Shown: positions 17,124-25,694, numbered from the stretch's first letter. The stretch: 49,714 nucleotides of DNA from GCA-002728855 sp036340635 (GCA_036340635.1 JAYYYF010000008.1:1-49714); one strand, 5' to 3'. The notes: a model not told the origin generated them from the letters alone. Program-made: numbers and translations.

Positions 17124-19193
17124 ATGAAAAAAATTTTCTGGGTTTTCATTTTATTTCTAAGTCTTGGTTCTCTATACTCTCAAATTGATAGATCAAAGCA
17201 ACCAGATCCTAGCCCATCTCCTGAAATAAAATTTAAAGATCCAAAGGGATTTAAATTAAATAATGGATTGACTGTCTTAATTATTCAAGACAAAAAACTT
17301 CCCCGTGTTTCTGCAAGATTGACTACTGATAATCCACTAATCTTTGAAGGCCCTAAAGCTGGTTCTATAGCAATTTTTAATCAGATGCTAGGCAAAGGAT
17401 CAAAAAATATAACTAAAGATGATTTTGAAGAAGAAATAGATTTTCTTGGAGCTGGAATTTCTTTTAGTATTAGTGGAGCTTTTGCAAATTCTCTGTCGAG
17501 ATATTTCTCAAGAATACTTGAATTAATGTCTGATGGAATAATAAATCCTAATTTTTCCCAGGACGAATTTGATAAAGAAAAAGAAAAGTTACTTGAACAA
17601 ATTAAGGCCTCAGAAAAAGATGTTGAAGTAGCTGCTAGAAGGGTAGAAAATTTTTTGTCTTATGGAGCAGATCATCCCTATGGAGAATATGTTTCAAAAG
17701 AAAGCGTTGAGAACATTTCTTTAGAAGATATTGAAATAATATATAATAATTATGTTACACCTAACAATTCATATTTGGTAATTGTTGGTGACATTGATTA
17801 TGAAGAAATTAAGGATAAAGTAGAAATTTTATTTAGTAAATGGGATCCCAAAGATTTAGTATATAATTCTTTCCCAGAACCATTTAACCTAAACAAAACA
17901 GAAATAAATTTTGTCAATATGGACAACGCTGTCCAATCTGAAATTTCATTAATTAACACTGCATCCCTTGATAAATTAAATCCTGATTATTTTCCTGTTT
18001 TGGTGGCAAATCAAATTTTAGGAGGTGGTGCTGAAGCAAGGCTTCATTCAAATCTTAGAGAGGATAAAGGATATACTTACGGTTCATATTCTGTTTTTAA
18101 TGACTCGCATAAAACAAAAGCAAGATTTCGTGCTTTTGCTAGTGTTAGAAATTCAGTAACTGATAGTGCAATTATAGAAATGATAAATGAAATAGATTTG
18201 TTAAGAAGAAAACCTATAAGCCTAGATGAATTAAATCTTGTAAAAGCAAAATATGCTGGTGCATTTGTTAGAACCCTCGAAGATCCAGGAACTATTGCTA
18301 ATTTTGTTATAACAACTAGATCTCAAAAACTTCCCAAAAGTTTTTATAAAAATTTTCTAAAAAATTTAAATGACGTTTCAATAGAGGATGTCCAGCGTGT
18401 TTCAAAAAAGTATTTTAAGATAGACAATGCCAGAATAGTTGTAACTGGTAAAGGAATCGAAGTCCTTAATGGAATAGAACAAATTTATTTTAATAAAAAT
18501 TTAATTCCTGTAAAATATTTTAACAAATTTGGAACCGAAACCCCTAGACCAGAATTTTCTAAAACAATTCCAGAAGGGATTACTTCTAGTGATGTAATTA
18601 AAAACTATATTAAAGCAATAGGAGGTAAGGAAAGATTGTCAAAAATAAATTCAAAAGAAATTATTTCAGAAGCAATGATTCAAGGAATGAAGCTTGAAGT
18701 TCGTAACATTCAAACATTAAAAAAACAAATGTCCCTAGAAATAAGTATGATGGGAAATGTAATGCAAAGACAAGTAATAAATGACAGCATTGGCTACAAT
18801 GAAATTCAGGGCAAAAAAATTCCAATGGAAAAGAAAGATTTAGATAAAGTGATTGGAGAAAATATTTTATTCCCTGAAGTCGATGTTAAACCTGATAAAT
18901 TAAAACTTATAGGAATTGTCAATATAGATGGTGAAGAAGCTTATGAAATTAAATGGTCAGAATCCAAAACTAATTATTACTCAACAAATAGTTTCTTTAA
19001 AATCAAGTCAGTTGAAACAATTGAATCCCCTGAAGGAACTATTTCCAATGAGTCTTTTTACAGTGATTATAAAGAATTTGAAAAAATACTTTTCCCACAT
19101 AAACTAATTCAAAATATGGGTCCTCAAAAAGTCGAATTTTTTGTAAAGTCAATAATTTTAAATAAGTCCTATCCGAATAGTTTTTTTAGATAG
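17124..19193 (+). CDS. M16 family non-catalytic partner subunit with extra C-terminal domain
   Basis: This 689-residue protein has a signal peptide (about 1-19) and the M16 fold. The HxxEH box is replaced by F-N-Q-M-L around residues 85-89, so it cannot bind zinc in the usual way. It keeps the substrate-binding signature D-K-G-Y-T-Y-G in its second half, which in M16 pairs comes from the inactive subunit. After about residue 480 there is an added domain of some 200 residues that starts I-G-G-K-E-R-L and looks beta-rich, perhaps LolA-like. It is co-transcribed with the zinc-binding subunit. Confidence 0.9.
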   Translation: MKKIFWVFILFLSLGSLYSQIDRSKQPDPSPSPEIKFKDPKGFKLNNGLTVLIIQDKKLPRVSARLTTDNPLIFEGPKAGSIAIFNQMLGKGSKNITKDDFEEEIDFLGAGISFSISGAFANSLSRYFSRILELMSDGIINPNFSQDEFDKEKEKLLEQIKASEKDVEVAARRVENFLSYGADHPYGEYVSKESVENISLEDIEIIYNNYVTPNNSYLVIVGDIDYEEIKDKVEILFSKWDPKDLVYNSFPEPFNLNKTEINFVNMDNAVQSEISLINTASLDKLNPDYFPVLVANQILGGGAEARLHSNLREDKGYTYGSYSVFNDSHKTKARFRAFASVRNSVTDSAIIEMINEIDLLRRKPISLDELNLVKAKYAGAFVRTLEDPGTIANFVITTRSQKLPKSFYKNFLKNLNDVSIEDVQRVSKKYFKIDNARIVVTGKGIEVLNGIEQIYFNKNLIPVKYFNKFGTETPRPEFSKTIPEGITSSDVIKNYIKAIGGKERLSKINSKEIISEAMIQGMKLEVRNIQTLKKQMSLEISMMGNVMQRQVINDSIGYNEIQGKKIPMEKKDLDKVIGENILFPEVDVKPDKLKLIGIVNIDGEEAYEIKWSESKTNYYSTNSFFKIKSVETIESPEGTISNESFYSDYKEFEKILFPHKLIQNMGPQKVEFFVKSIILNKSYPNSFFR

Positions 19194-19221
19194 TTTATAA
19201 GGATAATTAAATTTCTTTGTC

Positions 19222-19779
19222 CTAATTATTCCATTGTACAGTTTCCATCAAATGAACAACATCCCTTTCTATATATTTTGCCGCAGGCATTATTGAATCA
19301 TAATTTGGGCGAGAATAAAAATAAAGAGATCCCATAAGAAAATTCTGAGTACTATCTGTTAAAAAAAACTGTATTTGTGATGCTGCATCTCCAACTACTG
19401 AAAATAATGCTCCGTAAACATTATTTTGATGATTGAGAAAAATTTTCTCCGGTATTTCATCTGCTTTTATCATGTGCTTGGCAGGAAGTTTATAAGCATC
19501 ATTTAGAAGAGAATCTAAATTATTACTAACTGACAAATAAGATAAATATAGAGTAGCATCCATAAGTTCATATTCAATATTTGGTGCTTCTTTTGACCCT
19601 CTTTTTATTTTTGCAAGAGAATTATATTCAAAGGTAAATGGGAAATCTTCAGAAATCATTTTATAGTTAGGTGTTGGATATTTCAATCTTAACATTGCAT
19701 TGGGTTTTGGCATTGACATGTCTTGGCAAGCTAAAAAGAAATATGCAAAAGTAAACCCTCCAATCAATAGTGTTTTCAT
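19222..19779 (-). CDS. gldD: Gliding motility lipoprotein GldD
   Basis: The 185-residue protein starts with a lipoprotein signal ending in F-L-A-C-Q (Cys18). It continues with the GldD signature of a Pro-rich start (P-K-P-N-A, L-K-Y-P-T-P-N-Y) and F-P-F-T-F-E-Y. GldD is essential for gliding in Flavobacterium johnsoniae, and its genes are conserved in the group together with gldE. The ATG lies 4 bases after the gldE stop, matching that conserved order. Its molecular function is not established. Confidence 0.93.
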   Translation of the reverse strand: MKTLLIGGFTFAYFFLACQDMSMPKPNAMLRLKYPTPNYKMISEDFPFTFEYNSLAKIKRGSKEAPNIEYELMDATLYLSYLSVSNNLDSLLNDAYKLPAKHMIKADEIPEKIFLNHQNNVYGALFSVVGDAASQIQFFLTDSTQNFLMGSLYFYSRPNYDSIMPAAKYIERDVVHLMETVQWNN

Positions 19780-19783
19780 TTTG

Positions 19784-21091
19784 TTAAGATAAAATAACTT
19801 TTACTCTCTTGATGCCTTTTTTGTCAGCCAATTCAATAATAAATTTGTGCTCTCTAAAGATTATTTCTTGTCCTGTTTTAGGAAATTCCTTTGCAACCTC
19901 CAATAAAAATCCTCCCAAAGATTCTGAATCCGCTTTAGCTTCTTCAAATTCTTTAGTATCATTCAATTCTATTATCTTATAAAAGTCATTCATCCCAATC
20001 TTCGCGTCAAAAACAAATGTCTTTTCATCCAATTTTGAATAGTTTAAATCATCATCATCAAATTCATCACTAATATCACCAACTATTTCTTCAATAACAT
20101 CTTCTAGTGTAATAACCCCAGAAGTTCCCCCGTACTCATCAACTACTACAGCCATATGGATTTTTTTTTGTTTAAATTCCATTAACAAATCATCAAGTTT
20201 TTTGTTTTCAGGGACATAAAAAGGGGGCTTGATAATTTTGTTCCACTGAAAATTTTTCTTGTTTAAATATGGAAGCAAATCTTTAATATATAAAATACCA
20301 TTAATATTATCTAGCCTTTCACTATAAACAGGAACTCTTGAAAAACCTTTCTCAATAATTAATGGAATTATTTCCTCCATTCCCATTTCTTCATTGAGAG
20401 CAAATACATCTATTCTGGGACACATAATCTGCCTAGTTTCTATATTCCCAAAAGAAACAATCCCCTTAAGAATTTTCTGTTCATCAAGAGTTGTCTCCTC
20501 ATCTGATGTCAACTCGAAGGCTTGAGACAATTTAGCAACTGAAAACCGGTTGTTCCTTTTTCCTAATTTAGATTCCATAAATTTTGTTAATCGGCTCATA
20601 GGAACAGTAAGAAAGAATAATAAATAACGATCCATGAAAAAAATTGGTTTTGCCATAAATAATGAAAATTTAAGAACATTTCGAGTAGCATATATTTTGG
20701 GAAGTATTTCTCCAAAAAATAAAATCAAAAAAGTTATTACGCCAACCTGAATTATTAAAACCAAAATAGGATTCTCTATTTCTCCAAGATATAAGTGCTC
20801 TAAAGAAGCAAATAATAGAACTATCGCAATATTAACGAAATTATTAGCGATTAGTATAGTCGCCAAAAGACGTTTAGGTGTATCCAAAAGTTCACCAATT
20901 TTATCTAATCGAGTTTTCTCTTTTTTCTTTTCCGAACTTAATTGATCACTAGTTAGAGAGAAAAAGGCAACCTCTGCACCTGATATTATTCCAGAAAGAA
21001 GTAAAAGAAATAATAAAATAAATATTTTTAAAAAAGGGAGATCCTCCAAGTCATTGAAAAAAATTAAGTTAAAAAAAATTCCTGAACTCAA
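19784..21091 (-). CDS. gldE: Gliding motility-associated membrane protein GldE (CNNM/CorC-like with CBS domains)
   Basis: This 435-residue protein has the CNNM/HlyC-CorC architecture. A transmembrane DUF21 domain covers about residues 15-190, with S-G-A-E-V-A-F-F-S-L. A CBS pair follows (about 205-335, with M-C-P-R-I-D-V and V-D-E-Y-G-G-T-S-G), then a CorC/HlyC C-terminal domain. Members are linked to divalent cation export or homeostasis. The context ssb-gldE-gldD identifies it as GldE, which supports GldD in gliding. The start is a TTG at 21091; upstream in the same frame only five codons separate it from the ssb stop and no ATG exists, so TTG is the best choice. Confidence 0.92.
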   Translation of the reverse strand: MSSGIFFNLIFFNDLEDLPFLKIFILLFLLLLSGIISGAEVAFFSLTSDQLSSEKKKEKTRLDKIGELLDTPKRLLATILIANNFVNIAIVLLFASLEHLYLGEIENPILVLIIQVGVITFLILFFGEILPKIYATRNVLKFSLFMAKPIFFMDRYLLFFLTVPMSRLTKFMESKLGKRNNRFSVAKLSQAFELTSDEETTLDEQKILKGIVSFGNIETRQIMCPRIDVFALNEEMGMEEIIPLIIEKGFSRVPVYSERLDNINGILYIKDLLPYLNKKNFQWNKIIKPPFYVPENKKLDDLLMEFKQKKIHMAVVVDEYGGTSGVITLEDVIEEIVGDISDEFDDDDLNYSKLDEKTFVFDAKIGMNDFYKIIELNDTKEFEEAKADSESLGGFLLEVAKEFPKTGQEIIFREHKFIIELADKKGIKRVKVILS

Positions 21092-21106
21092 AAACTCAGA
21101 ATTTAA

Positions 21107-21529
21107 TTAAAAAGGAAGGTCATCTTCAGCAGGCAAATCTTTAGATTCTGAACTGGGATTAGGATTTTCTGTAAATGAATCTTGCTTAGCTTTATTGGTA
21201 TTTAAAAATGTAAACTCATCTACATTTACTTCAGTCGTATAGCGATCTTGTCCATTTTCAGCAGTCCATTTTCTTGTTTTTAAACGCCCCTCTACATAAA
21301 CTTTATCTCCTTTAGCCAAATACTTTTGGCAAATTTCAGCAGCTTTATTACGGACTAATATATTATGCCAGTCTGTATTGGTGACTTTTTCTCCGGTTGC
21401 TTTATCCGTATAGGTTTCGTTTGTTGCAAGTGAAAATCTTCCAATGCACCCGCCTCCATCAAAATAGTGCATCTTAATATCATCTCCTAGATGACCTATT
21501 AACATAACTTTATTTAAAGTTCCACTCAT
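21107..21529 (-). CDS. ssb: Single-stranded DNA-binding protein
   Basis: This 140-residue protein has the OB-fold pattern of SSB at residues 1-110 (N-K-V-M-L-I-G-H-L-G-D and W-H-N-I-L-V). A flexible Ser/Pro/Asn linker leads to the acidic tip D-L-P-F that recruits replication and repair partners. It acts in replication, recombination and repair as a homotetramer. It lies between mutY and gldE on the minus strand, a conserved flavobacterial order. Confidence 0.95.
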   Translation of the reverse strand: MSGTLNKVMLIGHLGDDIKMHYFDGGGCIGRFSLATNETYTDKATGEKVTNTDWHNILVRNKAAEICQKYLAKGDKVYVEGRLKTRKWTAENGQDRYTTEVNVDEFTFLNTNKAKQDSFTENPNPSSESKDLPAEDDLPF

Positions 21530-21577
21530 TCTTGAACAATTATACTATTAAGAGTAAATCAAATATAAAAAATATGC

Positions 21578-22621
21578 TTAGCAGATAAAAAATTTTTCTC
21601 TGAAATTTTTTAGAACTTTTGGCATTGGGTAATTTGACAATTCTTCCTTTTTAATATAATTTTCAATTACTTCATTGATTTCTACAATCCAAAAATTAAT
21701 TTCAATATTTTGATGTGATAGTCTATTTTTTATAGGTAATTTATTCCACTTTAACAAAGAGAATTTTTCAATCTTTTTATACTTTTTTAAAATATTTATA
21801 ATATGCTTTCTTGAAATTTGCTTGATATTTTTTTCTGTTTCTATAAGAGGAAATTGATATAAATTTTTCCATATTCCCGTTTCTCTTTTTTCTATAATTG
21901 TTTCTTTATAAGATTTATGGAAGACAATGTAATTAAAAAATCTATTTTTTATTTTTTTAGTTCCTAGCTTAAATGGAAAAAATTTCACTTTCCCGCTTTT
22001 ATAAGAAAAACACTTCGCTTTTAAGGAACAAATGTTACATTTAGGATTTCTAGATACACATTGAAGTGCACCAAATTCCATCATTGCTTGATTAAATAGA
22101 CCCGGATCATATCCCTTTATTAGTAAATTCACCTTTGCTTTAAATTTTTTTCTTGATCCATACAAATTTATAGGGTCATCTATCCCAAAAACTCTTGAAA
22201 TAAGACGATAAACATTACCATCGACAACTCCCTCTGGTAAATCAAAACAAATTGATCCAATTGCACTGGCTGTATAATCTCCTATACCTCTGAATGATTT
22301 TAAAATTTGAAAATCTTTTGGAAATTTTCCTTCATACTCATCAAAAATTTTACATCCTGTATGAAACAAGTTCCTAGCACGACTATAATATCCTAATCCT
22401 TCCCATACTTTTAGCACTTCTTTTTCACTCGATTTTACCAGCTTTTTTAAAGTTGGGTATTCTTTTAAAAATTTATTATAAAATAAAACCCCTTTTTCAG
22501 CTTTAGTTTGTTGAAGAATAATTTCAGAAACCCATATTTTGTATGGGTCTTTAGTTTTTCGCCAGGGGAAATTCCTTTTGTTTTTTAAATACCAAGCTAT
22601 AAGTTCTTTTTGTATAGGCAT
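21578..22621 (-). CDS. mutY: A/G-specific adenine DNA glycosylase
   Basis: MutY removes adenine mispaired with 8-oxoguanine. The 347-residue protein has the helix-hairpin-helix G-I-G-D-Y-T-A-S-A-I, followed by the catalytic Asp in G-V-V-D-G-N-V. The four-Cys iron-sulfur loop has the spacing C-x6-C-x2-C-x5-C in C-V-S-R-N-P-K-C and C-S-L-K-A-K-C. A NUDIX-like C-terminal domain (from about residue 225) recognises 8-oxoG. It diverges from the HU gene; about 90 bases separate the two starts. Confidence 0.95.
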   Translation of the reverse strand: MPIQKELIAWYLKNKRNFPWRKTKDPYKIWVSEIILQQTKAEKGVLFYNKFLKEYPTLKKLVKSSEKEVLKVWEGLGYYSRARNLFHTGCKIFDEYEGKFPKDFQILKSFRGIGDYTASAIGSICFDLPEGVVDGNVYRLISRVFGIDDPINLYGSRKKFKAKVNLLIKGYDPGLFNQAMMEFGALQCVSRNPKCNICSLKAKCFSYKSGKVKFFPFKLGTKKIKNRFFNYIVFHKSYKETIIEKRETGIWKNLYQFPLIETEKNIKQISRKHIINILKKYKKIEKFSLLKWNKLPIKNRLSHQNIEINFWIVEINEVIENYIKKEELSNYPMPKVLKNFREKFFIC

Positions 22622-22664
22622 AAATATAAAATGGTAATTTACAATGTTTTACAATTATAATTTA

Positions 22665-22672
22665 TATATTTG
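22665..22672 (+). promoter_or_regulatory. Bacteroidota-type -7 box for the HU gene
   Basis: TATATTTG matches the TAnnTTTG -7 consensus of Bacteroidota housekeeping sigma factor exactly. It lies 40 bases upstream of the HU ATG at 22713. The -33 element is not convincing: only T-rich stretches near 22638-22650 are present. The site lies inside a possible longer reading frame starting at 22644, which argues against that longer start. Confidence 0.55.
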
Positions 22673-22712
22673 GGAGCTTTTAAAACATTATTATTTAACT
22701 AATATTTTAGAT

Positions 22713-23003
22713 ATGACAAAAGCTGACATAGTTTCAAAAGTTTCTGACAAACTAGGCATTGACAAAATTGATGTCCAAGCAACTGTAGAGAAATTTATGG
22801 AAGAAGTAAAAATAACTTTAGAAAATGGGGAAAATGTTTACCTCAGAGGTTTTGGAAGTTTCATAATAAAAACTCGAGCTGAAAAAACTGGAAGAAATAT
22901 TTCAAAAAATGTTGCTGTAAATATTCCAGCTCATAACATTCCAGCCTTTAAGCCTTCAAAAGTTTTTTTAAATGGAGTCAAATCTAAAGTCCCTGTTTCT
23001 TAA
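22713..23003 (+). CDS. HU family DNA-binding protein
   Basis: The 96-residue protein bends DNA and helps compact the nucleoid. It has the helical dimerisation part (M-T-K-A-D-I-V onwards) and the beta-arm with R-G-F-G-S-F and the A-x-N-I-P-A tip (N-I-P-A-F-K-P-S). I chose the ATG at 22713 over one at 22644. It gives the normal HU N-terminus and length, and a matching -7 promoter box lies between the two starts. The gene leads the group HU-small basic protein-RNase G. Confidence 0.95.
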   Translation: MTKADIVSKVSDKLGIDKIDVQATVEKFMEEVKITLENGENVYLRGFGSFIIKTRAEKTGRNISKNVAVNIPAHNIPAFKPSKVFLNGVKSKVPVS

Positions 23004-23039
23004 TTATACTTAGACTAACTAACTTGTAATAATTAACAT

Positions 23040-23129
23040 ATGCCCAGTGGTAAAAAAAGAAAACGTCATAAAGTTGCTACGCACAAGCGTAAAAAAAGAA
23101 GAAGAGCAAATCGCCACAAGAAAAAATAG
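23040..23129 (+). CDS. Very small, highly basic conserved protein (29 residues), probably ribosome-associated
   Basis: ATG at 23040 to TAG at 23127 encodes 29 residues beginning M-P-S-G-K-K-R-K-R-H, of which roughly two thirds are Lys, Arg or His. I recall near-identical peptides at the same place, between HU and RNase G, in many flavobacteria. Composition and size resemble small ribosomal proteins such as bTHX or bS22, so ribosome or rRNA binding is a reasonable inference, but no function can be read directly. It lies 36 bases after HU. Confidence 0.8.
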   Translation: MPSGKKRKRHKVATHKRKKRRRANRHKKK

Positions 23130-23221
23130 TGTCTAAAAGCACAAGACAAATTATGTTCTTTGACATCTGGCCTGATGAATATTCAGTGCCTTCTGAAAAA
23201 TTAAATCGAATGTTTAATTAG
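23129..23221 (+). CDS. Possible translationally coupled mini-ORF (30 residues), unproven
   Basis: A GTG at 23129 shares its first base with the stop of the small basic protein gene and opens a 30-codon frame ending TAG at 23219. The peptide contains F-F-D-I-W-P-D-E-Y. The start-stop overlap suggests coupling, but the frame could be chance in leader DNA of the RNase gene. I do not recognise it. Confidence 0.25.
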   Translation: MSKSTRQIMFFDIWPDEYSVPSEKLNRMFN

Positions 23222-23242
23222 CTATAGACAAAATTTATAGCT
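23220..23242 (+). promoter_or_regulatory. Hairpin in the RNase G/E leader
   Basis: Seven-base arms AGCTATA (23220-23226) and TATAGCT (23236-23242) flank a nine-base loop, ending 16 bases before the GTG start. RNase E of E. coli regulates its own mRNA through structure in the 5' leader. A similar role here is only an inference from position. Confidence 0.3.
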
Positions 23243-23258
23243 CCTAAAAATAATCACA

Positions 23259-24821
23259 GTGAAAAAAGAATTGGTTATACGATCAAATTCCTCTGCTGTT
23301 GATTTTGCGTTGCTCAAAGACGGAAAGTTAATTGAGTTAAACAAAGAAATCGATAATAATAAGTTTTCTGTTGGAGATATTTTTATTTCTTCAATAAGAA
23401 AACCTGTTGCTGGGCTAAATGCTGCGTTTATAAACGTAGGTTATGAAAAAGATGCCTTTTTACACTATCATGATTTAGGTCCCAGATTATCTTCTGTTTT
23501 GAAATTTATTGATCTTGTTCAAAAAGGAAAAAAGAAAGATTTTTTCTTGTCAAACTTTCATTTTGAAAAAGATATCCCAAAAGATGGAAAAATTGAAGAT
23601 TATGTTAGACCTAAACAGAAAATACTTGTTCAAGTTGTGAAGGAACCCATTTCTTCAAAAGGACCAAGAGTAAGCTCAGAACTTTCTCTTGCTGGAAGAT
23701 TTATGGTTTTGATACCTTTTTCTGATAGAGTTTCAATATCACAAAAAATAGAAAGTAAGGAAGAAAAGTCTCGACTTAATAAGCTTGTAAAAAGTATTCG
23801 CCCTAAAGGCTTTGGTATAATTATACGTACTGTTGCAAAAAATAAGAAAGTTGCAGAACTTGATTCTGATCTTCAAAGATTGTTGAATCGATGGAAGAAT
23901 ATGTGTGAAAAATTGACCAAAGTAGATCAGTACCCAGCAAAAATTTTAAGTGAAATTAATCGATCTTCAAGTATTCTAAGAGATATTTTTGATGATGATT
24001 TTACTGGAATTCATGTAGATGATTCAGAAATGTTTTCTGAAATTAATGATTACATTCAAACGATTGCTCCAAAAAAAACTTCGATCATAAATCATTATCA
24101 AAATCATGTTCCTATTTTTGAAAGATTTGGGATTGAAAGGCAAATAAAGACCTCTTTTGGGAAAACTGTTTCCATGAAAAAAGGCTCTTATTTAATAATC
24201 GAGCATACAGAAGCTTTGCATGTAATAGATGTTAATAGTGGAAATCAATCTAATCGATCGAAATCTAAATCACAAGAGGAAAGCGCATTTGAAGTTAATA
24301 TGATAGCGGCTAGTGAAATTGCTAGACAAGTTAGGTTAAGAGACTTAGGTGGTATTATAGTAGTTGATTTTATAGATCTTACTTCCAACGAGAATAGGAA
24401 AAAATTATTTGAACATCTTAGAAGTGAGATGAGTAATGATAGAACGAAACATAAAATCTTACCTCCTAGTAAATTTGGTCTAATCCAAATTACTCGTCAA
24501 AGGGTTCGCCCGGAAATGAACATAAAAACCAAAGAACCTAATCCAAATGAAAATAATGAAGTAGAAGCGCCTATTGTCATATTAGACAATATTAATTCAG
24601 AACTTGATAAAATAGTTAAGCACAAGCTTTATAGAAAAGAGAAGATTTTTTTACATGTTCATCCTTTTCTAGCTGCATATCTAAATCAAGGAATACCTTC
24701 AATTCGCATGAAATGGTTTCTTAAATATAATAAGTGGATACAAATAATTCCACGAGATGCTTTTTTTTATTTAGAATTTCGTTTTTTAGATATAAATAAA
24801 AAACTTATTAGAATAAAATGA
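23259..24821 (+). CDS. rng: Ribonuclease E/G family endoribonuclease
   Basis: The 520-residue protein has an S1-like RNA-binding region (about 35-120) and the RNase E/G catalytic core. The metal-binding pair of Asp residues is seen in V-I-D-V-N-S-G-N and V-V-D-F-I-D-L. Length matches RNase G rather than the long RNase E with its scaffold tail. It processes rRNA and decays mRNA. The start is GTG at 23259, giving the family N-terminus M-x-K-E-L-V-I-R-S. It follows HU and the small basic protein and ends just before a strong terminator. Confidence 0.93.
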   Translation: MKKELVIRSNSSAVDFALLKDGKLIELNKEIDNNKFSVGDIFISSIRKPVAGLNAAFINVGYEKDAFLHYHDLGPRLSSVLKFIDLVQKGKKKDFFLSNFHFEKDIPKDGKIEDYVRPKQKILVQVVKEPISSKGPRVSSELSLAGRFMVLIPFSDRVSISQKIESKEEKSRLNKLVKSIRPKGFGIIIRTVAKNKKVAELDSDLQRLLNRWKNMCEKLTKVDQYPAKILSEINRSSSILRDIFDDDFTGIHVDDSEMFSEINDYIQTIAPKKTSIINHYQNHVPIFERFGIERQIKTSFGKTVSMKKGSYLIIEHTEALHVIDVNSGNQSNRSKSKSQEESAFEVNMIAASEIARQVRLRDLGGIIVVDFIDLTSNENRKKLFEHLRSEMSNDRTKHKILPPSKFGLIQITRQRVRPEMNIKTKEPNPNENNEVEAPIVILDNINSELDKIVKHKLYRKEKIFLHVHPFLAAYLNQGIPSIRMKWFLKYNKWIQIIPRDAFFYLEFRFLDINKKLIRIK

Positions 24822-24827
24822 TTTTTT

Positions 24828-24862
24828 AAAAAACCGCCCATATTTTAATGGGCGGTTTTTTT
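24828..24862 (+). terminator. Strong intrinsic terminator after RNase G
   Basis: CCGCCCAT (24834-24841) pairs with ATGGGCGG (24848-24855) around a six-base loop. A-run and T-run flanks extend the stem, and an uninterrupted T-tract follows. It should stop transcripts of the HU-rng group; with matching A and T flanks it may work in both directions. Confidence 0.9.
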
Positions 24863-24882
24863 ATATTAAAAATATTTCCCCC

Positions 24883-25368
24883 ATGAAATCTACAAATTCA
24901 AATAAATACGAACAGATAAAAGTGAAAATTGAAAATTTTTGTGCTTATCAAGAAAGGTGTTCAAAAGAAGTGATTACAAAACTTAAAAGTTTAGATCTAA
25001 AACAAAAACAAATAGATAAGCTTTTATTACATCTTTTAAATAATGATTTATTAAATGAAACTCGCTTTGCTCAGAACTTTTCCAGAGGTAAATTCAGAAT
25101 AAAAAAATGGGGGAAATTGAAAATATATCAAGAACTTAAAAAAAGGAATATTTCTATGGCTAACATTCAAATTGGGATTAGAGAAATAGAAGAAAATTAT
25201 AATTTTGCTTGCAAAGAATTAGTAGAAAAAGTTTGGGAATTAAATAAATCAAAATCTTTAATTGAAAAGAAAAAAAAAATTTGGGATTATCTTAGGTATA
25301 GAGGGTGGGAAAAATCCTTGATTTTTAAAGAAATAGAACTCCTAGAAAATAAACAAACTAAATTGTAA
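24883..25368 (+). CDS. recX: Regulatory protein RecX
   Basis: The 161-residue, Lys-rich, all-helical protein has three tandem three-helix repeats typical of RecX, which modulates RecA filaments. Visible signatures are R-C-S-K-E-V-I-T-K-L (first repeat), N-E-T-R-F-A-Q-N-F-S-R-G-K (second) and L-R-Y-R-G-W (third). Length fits the family (150-165). recA is not in the window. The ATG is 21 bases after the terminator, so it probably has its own promoter. Confidence 0.88.
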   Translation: MKSTNSNKYEQIKVKIENFCAYQERCSKEVITKLKSLDLKQKQIDKLLLHLLNNDLLNETRFAQNFSRGKFRIKKWGKLKIYQELKKRNISMANIQIGIREIEENYNFACKELVEKVWELNKSKSLIEKKKKIWDYLRYRGWEKSLIFKEIELLENKQTKL

Positions 25369-25412
25369 GGTGATTTCCCGTCTTTCAATTAATGAAATAT
25401 TTGGAATTTGTT

Positions 25413-25691
25413 TTAGTCTGAAAGCAACACTAACTTGTTTTTTCGTACCTGAAGAACACCAGATTCTATCTTATATAAAAAAGTTTCTTTATTCTCTCTA
25501 GTAAAAAAAATTTTAGAAGATTCTTCAGGCTTCTTATTTGTCTTTATTTTTACCAAACCTTTTTTTAAAGTCGAAATTATTGGGGCGTGATTGTTAAGAA
25601 CCTGAAAGTCTCCACTTGCTCCTGGAACAGAAATAGAATCGACTTCGCCTTTAAAAACTATGGCTTCAGGAGAAATAATTTCTAAATACAT
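25413..25691 (-). CDS. atpC: F1 ATP synthase epsilon subunit, short form
   Basis: At 92 residues this is only the N-terminal beta-sandwich of epsilon (L-E-I-I-S-P-E-A, then P-G-A-S-G-D-F-Q-V-L-N-N-H-A-P). The C-terminal helical hairpin, which inhibits ATP hydrolysis in many bacteria, is absent. The gene ends after R-K-N-K-L-V-L-L-S-D without sign of frameshift, and short forms are common in Bacteroidota. It begins 3 bases after atpD. Confidence 0.93.
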   Translation of the reverse strand: MYLEIISPEAIVFKGEVDSISVPGASGDFQVLNNHAPIISTLKKGLVKIKTNKKPEESSKIFFTRENKETFLYKIESGVLQVRKNKLVLLSD

Positions 25692-25694
25692 ATC

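Noticed and set aside
19204..19229. Imperfect inverted repeat between the M16 partner and gldD
   Set aside because: Stem is mostly A-T with a bulge and overlaps the gldD stop; too weak to call a terminator.
22644..22712. Longer N-terminus for the HU protein
   Set aside because: It would span the exact TAnnTTTG promoter box and add 23 residues foreign to HU; the ATG at 22713 gives the family start.
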